Shown: piece after piece, positions 16,830-26,097 of the stretch | Layout of the letters: each line of letters opens with the position of its first letter | How positions within the stretch are numbered: position 1 is the first letter of the stretch | Origin: Spirochaetota bacterium | Lineage (GTDB): Bacteria; Spirochaetota; Spirochaetia; Treponematales; Treponemataceae | Direction of reading: 5' to 3' | Assembly (NCBI GenBank): GCA_023443865.1 | Contig: JAEZST010000018.1 | Location: 62,001 to 126,000 of the forward strand | Length of the DNA stretch: 64,000 nucleotides | The notes under the pieces: model-generated | What the model saw: only the letters and a program-made list of their open reading frames with translations | Databases searched by the model: none | Told to the model about the DNA's origin: nothing | Program-made: the position numbers and the translations under genes

Positions 16830-17942
16830 TTATTCTGATCGGGGCGAAGCTTCCGCGCCCACGGCGCTCATGCCCGCCGTTCCGTCGCCGGCGTTTTCCC
16901 CGGCCTTTATTTCCCAGGTACCCGTTTCCTTGTTCAGGATATTCAATGAAAGTACGGTTCCCTCGCTCAGGGCGTAGGGGAAGCTCAAGGGCCCGCCCGG
17001 ATGCTTAAAGGAAGCGAGCGTTCGGCGCTCGCCGTTTGCGTTCACCGCGTCCACGCGGATTTGGAAGGGGTAGGGGTATTCGGGCAATACCTCGCTGAAA
17101 ATTCCGTATACGCGCCCGTCGGTAGGGGTAACCGGCATGGCCACCACCGCCGCCACGCGCGAGAAGGCGTTGACCCGCGAGCCCTCGGCGGGCAGTTGGG
17201 ACACTACCGTTCCCGCCCGCTCCATTCCTTCGGGAGCCCGCGCGGTAAAGTCGTACACCACGTCGCTGGAACCGAGCATGCCCAGTACCTCGCCGATGGA
17301 AAGCCCCGCGATTTCCGGAACCGTCACCTTGTTGTTTTCGGGGCCGCGGCTGATCACCAGGGAAACCTGCACCGGCGCGGTGATGGGGGTATCCGGCGGC
17401 GGGTCCTGCTCCAGGACGGTACCGGCGCCCGCCGTGCTGAACCGGTACAGGGGCGGTTCGGCTATGACGATAAGGGGCGACGACATGGACGTGAAAAGGC
17501 TTTGCAGGTGAATCTTCACGTCGTCGACGTTCTGGCCGATGAAATTTTCCACCCGGTCCACGATGATACCCCGGCTCACGACCAGATTGATCCTTCGGCC
17601 CGCCTTGACGATAGAGCCCGCCGCGGGGCTTTGCTCGAGTATCGCGCCCTTGTCGTCGGTTTTATCCGAGTATTTAAGCTGAATTTTCGGGTACAGTTCC
17701 TTGGCCTGCATTTCCATCATGGCGACGGAAAGGTCCTTCCCCGTAACGTTCGGGACCATGACCTGCTCGCTGCCTTTCAGGGAAAGGAAAAAAACGACCA
17801 CCGACGCGGCGACCGCCAGGGCGAGGGTCGTGATGGCGGTAATGACGATGACGCGGGCGTTTCGGGCGAACGCCTCCAGCGCCTCGTCAAGGTTGAACGG
17901 AATCCTGGGGAAATTCGAAAAATCGGGCAATTTTAATCTCAT
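16830..17942 (-). CDS. Membrane-anchored PASTA-domain protein without kinase
   Basis: This 370-residue protein has a short cytoplasmic N-terminus, one membrane helix at about residues 33-56, then about three PASTA domains (starting VMVPNVTGKDL, IVDRVENFIGQ and VTVPEIAGLSI, at about 60, 128 and 210). PASTA domains bind muropeptides or lipid II. The kinase domain seen in Ser/Thr kinases of the PknB type is missing. AAAGGA lies about 8 bases before the ATG. It follows fmt by 12 bases in the def-fmt operon, and a role at the cell wall is likely. The last ~90 residues are not recognised. Confidence 0.88.
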   Translation of the reverse strand: MRLKLPDFSNFPRIPFNLDEALEAFARNARVIVITAITTLALAVAASVVVFFLSLKGSEQVMVPNVTGKDLSVAMMEMQAKELYPKIQLKYSDKTDDKGAILEQSPAAGSIVKAGRRINLVVSRGIIVDRVENFIGQNVDDVKIHLQSLFTSMSSPLIVIAEPPLYRFSTAGAGTVLEQDPPPDTPITAPVQVSLVISRGPENNKVTVPEIAGLSIGEVLGMLGSSDVVYDFTARAPEGMERAGTVVSQLPAEGSRVNAFSRVAAVVAMPVTPTDGRVYGIFSEVLPEYPYPFQIRVDAVNANGERRTLASFKHPGGPLSFPYALSEGTVLSLNILNKETGTWEIKAGENAGDGTAGMSAVGAEASPRSE

Positions 17943-17954
17943 TATTCGTTCCTT

Positions 17955-18929
17955 TTATTCCTGGGCCATGGAGCCAAGCAGGGTTCCCGCGAAATCGCGG
18001 CTGCCGTTTATGAAGGATTTCCAGTCGAGGACCTTTTTGGTCCGCCATTGAAGGGTTCGTAGGGCAAGCAGTCCCTCTCCCGTTTGTACCAGAATTCCCT
18101 TTTGTTTGTCTATTCCGACCACGGTACCGGGTTTCGCCGCGGGCGGATCGCCCGCGGTCGCTACCGGAACCGCTTCGTGGATAATCAACACCGCGTCGCC
18201 GGCGGAGGTATAGGCTCCCGGCCAGGGCGTAAAGGCCCGAACGAGGGCATCGATTTCCGGGGCAGTCCGGCTCCAGTCAATCTCCCCGTCTTCCTTTTTC
18301 AGTTCGGCGCAATACGTCGGCTCTCCCGATTGGGGCCGGGCGACGGCCTCCCCCCGATCGATGAGGCGGAGCGCCTCTACCATGAGGGGCGCTCCCTCGA
18401 CGGCCGCCCGCTCCAGGAGGCTTCCAGCGGTTTCGGTGCCGTTCAGGGAAAACCGGGTTTGGATAAGGATATCGCCCTCGTCCATACCGAGTGACATCAA
18501 TTGAACGGTAATGCCGGTTTCCGCGTCCCGCGCGAGAATGCTCGCCGGTACCGGAGTGCTTCCCCTCCAGCGGGGCAGAAGGGAGGGATGCAGGTTGATC
18601 GCGCCCTTGGGATAGAGCGCGAGGGATTTAGGCCCGAAAATCTTGCCGTAGGCGAAGCAGGCCAGTACGTCGGGCTTGCGGGCCGCTATCGCGTCCCGGG
18701 TTTCCTGGGTGATCTTCTCGGGGGTTAAAACGGGCGTATCCGGCTCAATGAGCCCCTCGGCCCTGAGCCGTTCTGCGGCGGCCGCGACCGGAGTGGGCAC
18801 AAGCTCCCTGGATCGGCCCTTGGCGGAGCTGGGATTGGTAAGAACGGCGACGATACGGTGCGCGCCCGCGATCGCCTCAAGACTGGGTACCGCGCATTCG
18901 GGCGACCCGGCGAAAACGACGTTTAGCAC
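17955..18929 (-). CDS. fmt: Methionyl-tRNA formyltransferase
   Basis: This 324-residue enzyme formylates initiator Met-tRNA using 10-formyl-tetrahydrofolate. The family signature HPSLLPRWRGSTP is near residue 110, and GITVQLM with MDEGDI follows. The N-terminal FAGSPECAVP motif fits the start. The start codon is GTG, two bases after the def stop, so initiation probably depends on coupling to def. Confidence 0.95.
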   Translation of the reverse strand: MLNVVFAGSPECAVPSLEAIAGAHRIVAVLTNPSSAKGRSRELVPTPVAAAAERLRAEGLIEPDTPVLTPEKITQETRDAIAARKPDVLACFAYGKIFGPKSLALYPKGAINLHPSLLPRWRGSTPVPASILARDAETGITVQLMSLGMDEGDILIQTRFSLNGTETAGSLLERAAVEGAPLMVEALRLIDRGEAVARPQSGEPTYCAELKKEDGEIDWSRTAPEIDALVRAFTPWPGAYTSAGDAVLIIHEAVPVATAGDPPAAKPGTVVGIDKQKGILVQTGEGLLALRTLQWRTKKVLDWKSFINGSRDFAGTLLGSMAQE

Positions 18930-18931
18930 CG

Positions 18932-19426
18932 TTACAGAGCGTCCTTTTGGGCTTTTTTGAGGAACTTTTCCTCGATTTTCGCCTTCTTTGCCGGGTCTAT
19001 GCGGTCTATGAACAGCACGCCCTCAAGGTGATCGTATTCATGCTGGATTACCCGGGCAAGAAAGCCGTCGGCTTCCAGGGTGAACCGTCGGCCGTTTTCG
19101 TTTCTGGCCTGAACCGTTATCCGTTCCGGGCGTATGACGTCTTCGTAGTATTTGGGGATGCTCAGGCATCCTTCTTCGTAAGAACACGTTTCTTGTGAGG
19201 TCTCGATAATCTGCGGATTGATGAAAACGCGTTTGACCCCGTCATCGGCCTTGAGGACGAACATGCGGATGCTTTTCCCGATTTGGGGCGCCGCTAGGCC
19301 GACTCCGTCGGCTTTTTCCATGGTAGCGAACATTTCCGTCGCCAGGGCGCGTATTTCATCGGTTATTTCCCCTACGGGAACCGCTTTCTCGCGCAAGGTC
19401 TCGTTTCCGAGTCGTAAAACTTCCAT
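18932..19426 (-). CDS. def: Peptide deformylase
   Basis: This 164-residue metalloenzyme removes the formyl group from nascent proteins. All three motifs are present: GVGLAAPQIG (near residue 43), EEGCLS (near 90) and QHEYDHLEG (near 132), which supply the Cys and two His metal ligands. The ATG at 19426 is set by the family's short N-terminus; the frame stays open upstream but the extension has no family similarity. It is the first gene of def-fmt-PASTA. Confidence 0.95.
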   Translation of the reverse strand: MEVLRLGNETLREKAVPVGEITDEIRALATEMFATMEKADGVGLAAPQIGKSIRMFVLKADDGVKRVFINPQIIETSQETCSYEEGCLSIPKYYEDVIRPERITVQARNENGRRFTLEADGFLARVIQHEYDHLEGVLFIDRIDPAKKAKIEEKFLKKAQKDAL

Positions 19427-19432
19427 ACCGTT

Positions 19433-19462
19433 AAAGTACCCAATCAGGAGGCCTCTGGTCAA
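19433..19462 (-). promoter_or_regulatory. Promoter of def-fmt-PASTA, predicted leaderless
   Basis: On the minus strand TTGACC (19462-19457), an 18-base spacer and TACTTT (19438-19433) are followed by 6 bases and then the def ATG. There is no Shine-Dalgarno sequence. This supports starting def at 19426. Confidence 0.6.
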
Positions 19463-19546
19463 GGTTTGACGTTTCGCCCCTCCCGGCGCGTCCTTCAATG
19501 AGAGTGCCGATCCTGAAGCCCGACTGTCCTTCCGTAAGGGATACTC

Positions 19547-19575
19547 TTGACCAAGGCGGGCAAAAAATCCATAGT
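19547..19575 (+). promoter_or_regulatory. Promoter of the 189-residue hypothetical gene
   Basis: TTGACC (19547-19552), a 17-base spacer and CATAGT (19570-19575) end five bases before the ATG at 19581. The -35 is identical to that of the divergent def promoter. Confidence 0.5.
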
Positions 19576-19580
19576 GAGGT

Positions 19581-20150
19581 ATGCAAACTTCTGTCTTCGA
19601 GAATGACATATCAATGCCCGATGTCGTGAAAACCGCGGTAACCGAGGCCTTACCCTCCTTTATCGAGGCCCGTACCGATATCGATCTCGCCCCGCTTGCC
19701 GTGCGCATCGCCGCGGCCTTCAGCGCCCAGGACGATTTTAAGGCCGTCATGTCGGACAAGAATGAATCCCGTGATGAGGCGGAGAGGAAGCTTGTTGCCA
19801 GTTTCGAGAGGAATCTCGAGCTGCTCGTCCAGAAAACCTGGGTCGAGAAGGCTGACGAGACCATGAAAGAGGAAATGCTGCTGAGAATCGACACGCTCTG
19901 CCATAACCTCGTTACCTACGATTATCATCGGGCCCTGTCCGAATTCCTTCCGGTCCTGCACGACGTGGTGTATCTGCTGTTCGGTTCCCTCGCAAAGCAA
20001 TCTTCCTTTTTGGAATACGCGGTGCGCATCGATCCGGATTTCGGCTTCTTCTGGTACTACATAAACAGTTTACCGGCCCACGACGCGTGGTCCGAGGAAA
20101 AATGCCGCGCCGCGGTTTTGCTGGGAATATTCTTTCTGGCCAATTTCTAA
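19581..20150 (+). CDS. Hypothetical cytoplasmic protein, 189 residues
   Basis: I do not recognise this family. The protein is acidic and mostly helical, without signal peptide or cysteine motif. The end (about residues 165-189) turns hydrophobic (AAVLLGIFFLANF) and could touch a membrane. It lies between def, on the other strand, and proABC, with 52 bases to proA. Start ATG 19581 matches the promoter; ATG 19614 is an alternative. Base composition resembles its neighbours. Confidence 0.6.
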   Translation: MQTSVFENDISMPDVVKTAVTEALPSFIEARTDIDLAPLAVRIAAAFSAQDDFKAVMSDKNESRDEAERKLVASFERNLELLVQKTWVEKADETMKEEMLLRIDTLCHNLVTYDYHRALSEFLPVLHDVVYLLFGSLAKQSSFLEYAVRIDPDFGFFWYYINSLPAHDAWSEEKCRAAVLLGIFFLANF

Positions 20151-20202
20151 CGGCTTTCTACGTATTGCGCCCTTTGTAAGGCGCGACTTCAAGGAGAGAC
20201 CC

Positions 20203-21507
20203 ATGAATCTCGACTCCTTATGCGATGAACTACGGTCTGCCGCTTCGAGCCTTTCGTTGCGGACCGCGGAAGAGAAAAACAGGGCCCTTCTCGCCGTAGC
20301 CGAAGCGTTGGACGCCCACCGCGCCGAAATTCTTTCGGCCAACGGGCGCGACGTGGCCAAGGCCCGCGCGGGCGGAATGCGGGACAGCCTCCTCGCCCGG
20401 CTCTCCCTTTCCGACGCGGGCCTGAACGAGATTATCGATTCCCTTCACGTACTTATCGAGCAAACCGATCCCATCGGGGAGGTCATTTCGGGCTGGAAAG
20501 TGCCCAACGGCCTCGAGATTCGCCAGGTTCGCGTACCGCTCGGCGTAATCGCGGTCATTTATGAATCCCGCCCCAACGTGACCGTGGACGTTTTTGCCCT
20601 GGCCTATAAAAGCTCGAACGCGGTCTTGCTCCGGGGCAGTTCCTCCGCCCTGGAATCGAACCGGGCCCTCCTTAAGGCCATAAAGGCGGGGCTTACCGCT
20701 TCCGGCGGGGAAAACCGCGCCGTCGCCCTTTCGGAGCCCGCCACGGAGGGGGACAATACCCACGCCGACGTGGACTGGATACTGAACGCCGTGGGCAAGA
20801 TCGACGTGGTGCTCCCCCGGGGCGGCGCCGCGCTGATCCAGCGGGTCGTGGCGAACGCCAAGGTACCGGTGATAGAGACCGGCGCGGGAACCTGCCACGT
20901 ATACGTAGACGAGTCGGCCGACGCGGACATGGCCGTGGACATAATCGAAAACGCGAAAATCCAGAAACCCGGAGCCTGCAACGCCCTGGAATGCCTCTTG
21001 GTCCATTCCTCCCGCGCCGCGGAGGTGCTGCCGAAGGTATTGGCGTCTTTCGGGAAATACGAAGCCAAGACTGGCCGTTCGGGAGGCGTGGAAATGCGCT
21101 GCGACGAACGCGCCCTCTCCCTGCTTTCCTCGGGCGGCGCCCGCCCGGCGAACGTTATTCCGGCCGTCGAATCGGACTGGGGCATGGAATTCCTCGATTA
21201 TATATTCGCCGTCCGCGTCGTTGATTCCCTGAACGAGGCGATCGCCTACGTCAACGCCCACAATACGAAGCATTCAGAGGTTATTATCACCGAAAACCGC
21301 GCCAATGCCCGTGCCTTCCAGAGCCGGGTCGACGCGGCCTGCGTCTACGTGAACGCCTCGATCCGCTTTACCGACGGCGGTCAGTTCGGCATGGGCGCGG
21401 AGGTCGGAATCAGTACCCAAAAACTCCACGCCCGTGGCCCCATGGGCGTTACGGCGCTCACGACCATTAAATATCTCATCGAAGGTGAAGGCCAGGTCAG
21501 ACCATGA
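20203..21507 (+). CDS. proA: Gamma-glutamyl phosphate reductase
   Basis: This 434-residue NADPH enzyme makes glutamate-5-semialdehyde, the second step of proline synthesis. The catalytic cysteine lies in ETGAGTCHVYVD near residue 231, and the cofactor region PLGVIAVIYESRPN is near 106. AAGGAG precedes the ATG by 7 bases. A small GCGCC-N8-GGCGC hairpin (20167-20184) stands before the ribosome binding site. It heads proABC; its stop overlaps proB. Confidence 0.95.
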   Translation: MNLDSLCDELRSAASSLSLRTAEEKNRALLAVAEALDAHRAEILSANGRDVAKARAGGMRDSLLARLSLSDAGLNEIIDSLHVLIEQTDPIGEVISGWKVPNGLEIRQVRVPLGVIAVIYESRPNVTVDVFALAYKSSNAVLLRGSSSALESNRALLKAIKAGLTASGGENRAVALSEPATEGDNTHADVDWILNAVGKIDVVLPRGGAALIQRVVANAKVPVIETGAGTCHVYVDESADADMAVDIIENAKIQKPGACNALECLLVHSSRAAEVLPKVLASFGKYEAKTGRSGGVEMRCDERALSLLSSGGARPANVIPAVESDWGMEFLDYIFAVRVVDSLNEAIAYVNAHNTKHSEVIITENRANARAFQSRVDAACVYVNASIRFTDGGQFGMGAEVGISTQKLHARGPMGVTALTTIKYLIEGEGQVRP

Positions 21508-22298
21508 TACCGAAAGTCATCGCGGATGCCCGCAAGATCGTCATCAAGGTAGGGTCGAATACCCTCGCCATGGGCGACGGGACCATGAATCGCGCGTTCA
21601 TGGCCGATTTTGCCGAGCAATGCGCCAATCTCGTCAAATCGGGCAAGCAGATCGTGCTCGTCTCCTCCGGCGCGCAGGTAGCGGGGGTTTCCACCCTGGA
21701 CCGTTGGGCCCGAAAGAGGGACATTCACTACCGCCAGGCACTGTGCGCCATCGGGCAGGTGGAACTCATGCAGAACTGGCGCGAGGCCTTCGCGGCCCGC
21801 GACTTGCATATCGGGCAGCTCCTCCTTACCCGGGAAGATTTCAACGACGATCAGCGTACCCTGAACATGCGCAACACGATCTTTACCCTCGTGGACGAAG
21901 GGGTGATCCCGATAATCAACGAAAACGATTCGGTATCGTACGAGGAAATCAGGATCGGCGACAACGACAACCTGTCTGCCCTCACGGCCATCCTGTGGAG
22001 CGCCGACCTCTTGATCCTTTTCAGCGATATAGACGGGGTTTACGACAAGAACCCGAAAGAGCACGCCGACGCCCGGCATATCGGCGAGGTATCCGACCTG
22101 AACGATCTGCGTTCGGGCATTACGATCGGCGCGACCAACAGTTTCGGAACCGGCGGCATCGCCACCAAGCTTGAGGCCGCCGAGAAGGTTACCTCCTACG
22201 GCATACCCATGCTTTTGGCCAACGGGTCCCAGGGGCGGTGCCTCGAGGGCCTCGCGAACGGGACGAACCGGGGAACCGTGTTTCTCGCGCGGGACTGA
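21504..22298 (+). CDS. proB: Glutamate 5-kinase, short form without PUA domain
   Basis: This 264-residue kinase phosphorylates glutamate in the first step of proline synthesis. Recognisable parts are IVIKVGSNTLA at the start, the SSGAQVAG motif, NENDSV near residue 139 and the IGDNDNLSA segment. E. coli ProB has about 367 residues because it carries a C-terminal PUA domain; this one ends with the kinase fold. ATG overlaps the proA stop (ATGA). Confidence 0.95.
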   Translation: MIPKVIADARKIVIKVGSNTLAMGDGTMNRAFMADFAEQCANLVKSGKQIVLVSSGAQVAGVSTLDRWARKRDIHYRQALCAIGQVELMQNWREAFAARDLHIGQLLLTREDFNDDQRTLNMRNTIFTLVDEGVIPIINENDSVSYEEIRIGDNDNLSALTAILWSADLLILFSDIDGVYDKNPKEHADARHIGEVSDLNDLRSGITIGATNSFGTGGIATKLEAAEKVTSYGIPMLLANGSQGRCLEGLANGTNRGTVFLARD

Positions 22299-22328
22299 TA
22301 CTTTTTTCGGAGAAGGGGATACGGACAG

Positions 22329-23132
22329 ATGGAAAAAAAGACGGCAGGATGCATCGGAACGGGAGTGATGGGCTCGGCGCTCATGAACGCGGTGGCCAAG
22401 GTCGCGGGGGGCGCTCAGGTGCTCGTTCGCGACGCGGACCCGGACCGGACCCGCGAATTCTGCCGATCGTCCGGCTGCGTACCGGCCCAAACCAATCGAG
22501 AAATCGCCTCGTCGGTCCGCTACCTTTTTATCGCCGTGAAGCCCCAATACCTGAAAGCCGCGCTTGAGGAATTCGCCCCCGCGCTCGATTCCTCCACCGT
22601 GGTGGTTTCCATGGCCGCGGGGGTAAAAATCGAGGCAATCCGCGCCTTCCTCGGGGGGCACGCCAAGATCGTCAGGATCATGCCGAACACGCCCGCCGCG
22701 GTCGGTTCCGGCATGATCGCCATCGCCCCCGACGCCTCCGTTACCGAGGGGGAAACCCGCGAGCTTCAGCGACTGCTTGCCGCCGCGGGCCTGACTGAAC
22801 TGACCGGCGAATCCCTGATGGACGCCGTCACCGCCGTTTCCGGCTCCGGCCCCGCCTATGCCTACCTTTTTACCGAAGCCCTGGCCGACGCCGGGGTTCG
22901 CATGGGCATGCCCCGCGCCCAGGCGATCCGTTACGCCGCCCAAACCCTGAAGGGCGCGGCGGAAATGGTCCTCCAGACCGGTCAGCACCCCGGCGCCCTC
23001 AAGGATTCGGTATGCTCCCCTGCCGGAACGACCATAGCGGCGGTGACCAAGCTGGAAGAGAAGGGTTTCCGGCATGCCGTGATCGAGGGCGCAATGGCCG
23101 CCTGGGAACGATCGCGGGAATTGGGAAAATAG
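22329..23132 (+). CDS. proC: Pyrroline-5-carboxylate reductase
   Basis: This 267-residue enzyme completes proline synthesis using NAD(P)H. The cofactor site is GCIGTGVMGSAL near residue 6, and the signatures VRIMPNTPAAVGSG and AVSGSGPAYAYLF are present. A purine-rich GGAGAAGGGG lies 10-20 bases upstream. With proA and proB it makes the whole pathway from glutamate within one transcript. Confidence 0.95.
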   Translation: MEKKTAGCIGTGVMGSALMNAVAKVAGGAQVLVRDADPDRTREFCRSSGCVPAQTNREIASSVRYLFIAVKPQYLKAALEEFAPALDSSTVVVSMAAGVKIEAIRAFLGGHAKIVRIMPNTPAAVGSGMIAIAPDASVTEGETRELQRLLAAAGLTELTGESLMDAVTAVSGSGPAYAYLFTEALADAGVRMGMPRAQAIRYAAQTLKGAAEMVLQTGQHPGALKDSVCSPAGTTIAAVTKLEEKGFRHAVIEGAMAAWERSRELGK

Positions 23133-23150
23133 TTTTCTTTCGTCGATTGC

Positions 23151-23528
23151 CTAGAAATTCAACTCGAGGTATTTCGTTAAGAGGGTGAATAGTTGGGCTG
23201 GCTTGAAGGGTTTATACAGATAATCCGAGATATAGGGTTGATGCTCGCGAATCGATTCGTCGGTGGTGTGCGTAGCCGTTTGGGCGATGACGGGGGCGGT
23301 AACCTCAAGTTCTGTCTTGATTTTTCGGGCGGCCTCATAGCCGTCCATTCGAGGCATGTGAATATCCATGAGGATTAGGGAATAATAATCTTTCGGCTTT
23401 GAGCCGCAAAGATCCACGGATTCAACCCCGTCGGTCGCGAGTTCGTTTGGAATGCCAAACGATTCGAGAAGGCCCGTTAGAATTTCCGCATTTATCTCGT
23501 TGTCCTCAACAACAAGTACTGGCGACAT
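23151..23528 (-). CDS. Stand-alone response-regulator receiver domain
   Basis: This 125-residue CheY-like protein has the acidic pair in VVEDNEIN, a phospho-acceptor Asp in LILMDIHMPRMDGYEAA near residue 55, the switch Thr in AQTATH and the conserved Lys in YKPF. VEDNEIN and HMPRMDG are typical of receiver domains detached from hybrid histidine kinases. No kinase is adjacent, so the partner is unknown. It converges with proC at a distance of 18 bases. Confidence 0.9.
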   Translation of the reverse strand: MSPVLVVEDNEINAEILTGLLESFGIPNELATDGVESVDLCGSKPKDYYSLILMDIHMPRMDGYEAARKIKTELEVTAPVIAQTATHTTDESIREHQPYISDYLYKPFKPAQLFTLLTKYLELNF

Positions 23529-23590
23529 ACGTTAGTAACCCACCTGAACAAATAATATATCCCAAATTTTCAAAACGTCAATGAGAAAAA

Positions 23591-24430
23591 TTACCAATAT
23601 ATTATCCGGAATCCTTCCTGAAAGGCGAATCCCTCGGAGATATACAGATTTTTCGCCGAAAAATTGTGTTTTTTCACGAAAAGGGCGATTTTTTTTCCTT
23701 TATCGAACCGATCAAGGCATAATTCCCTTAAAACAGATCGCGCATATCCGTTTCCGCGGTAATTTTTCGACGTATATACCCCCCCGATTTGGTCCCAGGC
23801 TAACCCTTGGGCGTTCGTCCCCGCCTTGGCCACGGGAAGACCGCCGATCCAGGCGGCATATATCCGTTGGGAGGAAAGTGTGGCCTTTAGCATGGCGCGA
23901 CAGCGTTCAATCCGGAACGGTTCGCCGGGGAGAAGCACTTCCTCCCGCTCGTAGCCCTCCTGCAGGGGCAAGAGCGCTTCCAGGCTTTCGGGCCCCGCGC
24001 GGGAAACCGAAAGCCCCGGCTCTTCCCGTTTCGCGTTGCTGCCCTTCGGGGCGCTTTCCAGCGTAAGAAGGTCGTAATCCACGATGTGGCGGGGTTCTGC
24101 GCCGGCCATGGTTTCCAGCGTGGAGGTCTCGTCGAGGCTCCCGACGATGGCGGCGGGGCAATCGGCGAAGAGGTTCCGTACGATCTGGCTTTTCGCCTGA
24201 ACGAGATCGAAACCTTCGCGGACGCAGTGAAAGAGCATGCCCCCGGGCGTCGTTAGGAAAAGCGCCGCGATGCCCTCGTGCCCTTGCTCCGGATTCCCGA
24301 GAACCCATAGCGTTCCTTCGCCCGGACGATTAAGACGGCTGGAAAGGCCGACGCAGCGGAACTCCCGGGGTTCGAGGAACGCGAGGCACGAGCCGAGCTC
24401 TGACGGGGTAGCGGGCCGTAATCGGGTCAA
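23591..24430 (-). CDS. GNAT-family N-acetyltransferase
   Basis: This 279-residue protein has a C-terminal GNAT fold from about residue 145, with the acetyl-CoA motif QIGGVYTSKNYRGNGYAR near 217-234. The N-terminal half is less conserved and may be a degenerate second GNAT domain. The frame starts with TTG 24430, which overlaps the TGA of the nagZ-like gene, and AAGGG lies 8 bases upstream. The substrate is unknown. Confidence 0.75.
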   Translation of the reverse strand: MTRLRPATPSELGSCLAFLEPREFRCVGLSSRLNRPGEGTLWVLGNPEQGHEGIAALFLTTPGGMLFHCVREGFDLVQAKSQIVRNLFADCPAAIVGSLDETSTLETMAGAEPRHIVDYDLLTLESAPKGSNAKREEPGLSVSRAGPESLEALLPLQEGYEREEVLLPGEPFRIERCRAMLKATLSSQRIYAAWIGGLPVAKAGTNAQGLAWDQIGGVYTSKNYRGNGYARSVLRELCLDRFDKGKKIALFVKKHNFSAKNLYISEGFAFQEGFRIIYW

Positions 24431-26097
24431 TTAATGCCCTTGAGCGGCATAATGCCTTCGGGCGTGAAATCGCCGGCCAAGGCCCCGAATGCCGCGGTGA
24501 ACGAGAGGGGCGCGTAACTGTATACCGCCAGGGCCGTATTGACCCAGGGCGCGTTTTCGAGGAGGACCGGCGACAGGGCCGATACCACGATAACCCGGCA
24601 CTTTTCGCCCCGCAGCGCGTTCAGTACGGGTAATTGTTCCCGGGACGAGAGGCAGAAAATGACCGTGTCGAAGGCCCTTGCCCGTTTTGGGAGGTTCCAG
24701 TTTACCCCGGACGTCTCTGCGCCCGGAAAACGCGCCGTACCCGCCTCTAAAAAGGAGGGAAAGGCAGAGGCGAGGAGCACCCGGCCCGGCTCTCCGAGGG
24801 GGAGCCCCGCGTTCCGCACGAGCGTGACCGAGCGAACCGCCTGGGACAGGAAAAACTCCTTCCCTTCGGGATCGGGAACTCGCTCCTCAAGTTTCGCGAG
24901 GTCAGGATACACGGGGACCGCGTCGTCGTCCTTGAAATACGAGAGCTTCGCGAGAATGACCCGCCGGGCCGCGTCCTTTACCCGGTCCCTGAACGCCGGA
25001 ACGCGCGACATGCGGTCAAGGTTCTTGGCCCAGAACGCGTCGCCGAAGGACGGGGTGGTGGAGGATTCGATAATATCGTTGCCCGCCTCCAGCGCGAGCT
25101 GAACGGCCCGGGAAACGCTTCCCGCGTATTCCGTGGCCCCGTTCATCATGATATCGTCGGTTACGATAAGCCCCGTGAAGCCCATTTCGTCCCGCAAGAC
25201 GTCGTTTAAAAGCAGTTTCGAGAAGGTAGCCGGTTCGTCGTTTCCGGTGATTTGCGGAAAATTGAGGTGTCCGCTCATAACGGCCTCGACCCCCGCGTCG
25301 ATCAGGTAGCGGAAGGGCACGAGCTCGCGGCTTCTGAACGTCTTTCCGTCTATGGGTATGACGGGGAGCTTGCCGTGACTGTCCATGCCGGTGTCGCCGT
25401 GGCCGGGAAAGTGCTTGGCGGTGGTGAGGACCCCCGCCGCCCGGCTGCCCGCGACGAATGCGGCGCCGAGGATGCCGGCCGCGTCGGGGTCCTCGCCGAA
25501 GGAACGCGGGCCTATTACGGTGGATTCATGGTCCGTATAGAGGTCTACCGCGGGGGCGAAATTCAAATTGATGCCGAGGGCTCCCAGCTCCCGCGAGATA
25601 TAATAGCCCGTATTCCAGGCGTCGGCGGGAAGCCCCGACGCGCCGATGGCGAGATTTCCCGGGGTTTCGGTGGTTCGGCCCTTGATATGCCTGATCCATC
25701 CGCCTTCCTGGTCGGTGGCCACGAAGAGGGGAATGCCGAACCTGCCCTCGGCGGCCTTTTTTTGGAGCGCCGTTACCGATTCGGCGACCTTTCGCGTGTC
25801 GTCGGTGTTCCAGCCGAAGATCTTGATGCTGCCCAATCCCCGCTCGGCCACCCAATCGGTGACCAGGGGGCTGGGATCGGTTCCGGCCCAGCCGAACATA
25901 AGGGTTTGCGCCAGCAGTTCCGAGTCGGTCATGGCGGCGACCAACGCGTTTGCCAGGTCTTCGTCGGGAAGGGGGTCGTCAAAGCGGGGAAGGCCCTCCG
26001 GCGGCGCCTTGGAGGAAAGCATGAGGGCCGCCGCCGCCGTTACGGCGAGAAGGCCGGTAATAGTCGCGAAAACCGCTGCGGCGCGGCTTTTCCTCAC
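24427..26097 (-). CDS. Glycoside hydrolase family 3, beta-N-acetylhexosaminidase (NagZ-like)
   Basis: This is a 556-residue enzyme that would remove N-acetylglucosamine from muropeptides. The family signature KHFPGHGDTGMDSH is complete and the nucleophile Asp lies in IVTDDIMMNG. The N-terminus is an Arg/Lys start followed by a hydrophobic stretch (residues 7-29), so the enzyme is exported or membrane-anchored rather than cytoplasmic like E. coli NagZ. It is also longer than NagZ (about 340), with a C-terminal domain after about residue 370. The start is taken as GTG 26097, overlapping the trxB stop in GTGA; GTG 26112 is possible. Confidence 0.85.
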   Translation of the reverse strand: MRKSRAAAVFATITGLLAVTAAAALMLSSKAPPEGLPRFDDPLPDEDLANALVAAMTDSELLAQTLMFGWAGTDPSPLVTDWVAERGLGSIKIFGWNTDDTRKVAESVTALQKKAAEGRFGIPLFVATDQEGGWIRHIKGRTTETPGNLAIGASGLPADAWNTGYYISRELGALGINLNFAPAVDLYTDHESTVIGPRSFGEDPDAAGILGAAFVAGSRAAGVLTTAKHFPGHGDTGMDSHGKLPVIPIDGKTFRSRELVPFRYLIDAGVEAVMSGHLNFPQITGNDEPATFSKLLLNDVLRDEMGFTGLIVTDDIMMNGATEYAGSVSRAVQLALEAGNDIIESSTTPSFGDAFWAKNLDRMSRVPAFRDRVKDAARRVILAKLSYFKDDDAVPVYPDLAKLEERVPDPEGKEFFLSQAVRSVTLVRNAGLPLGEPGRVLLASAFPSFLEAGTARFPGAETSGVNWNLPKRARAFDTVIFCLSSREQLPVLNALRGEKCRVIVVSALSPVLLENAPWVNTALAVYSYAPLSFTAAFGALAGDFTPEGIMPLKGIN

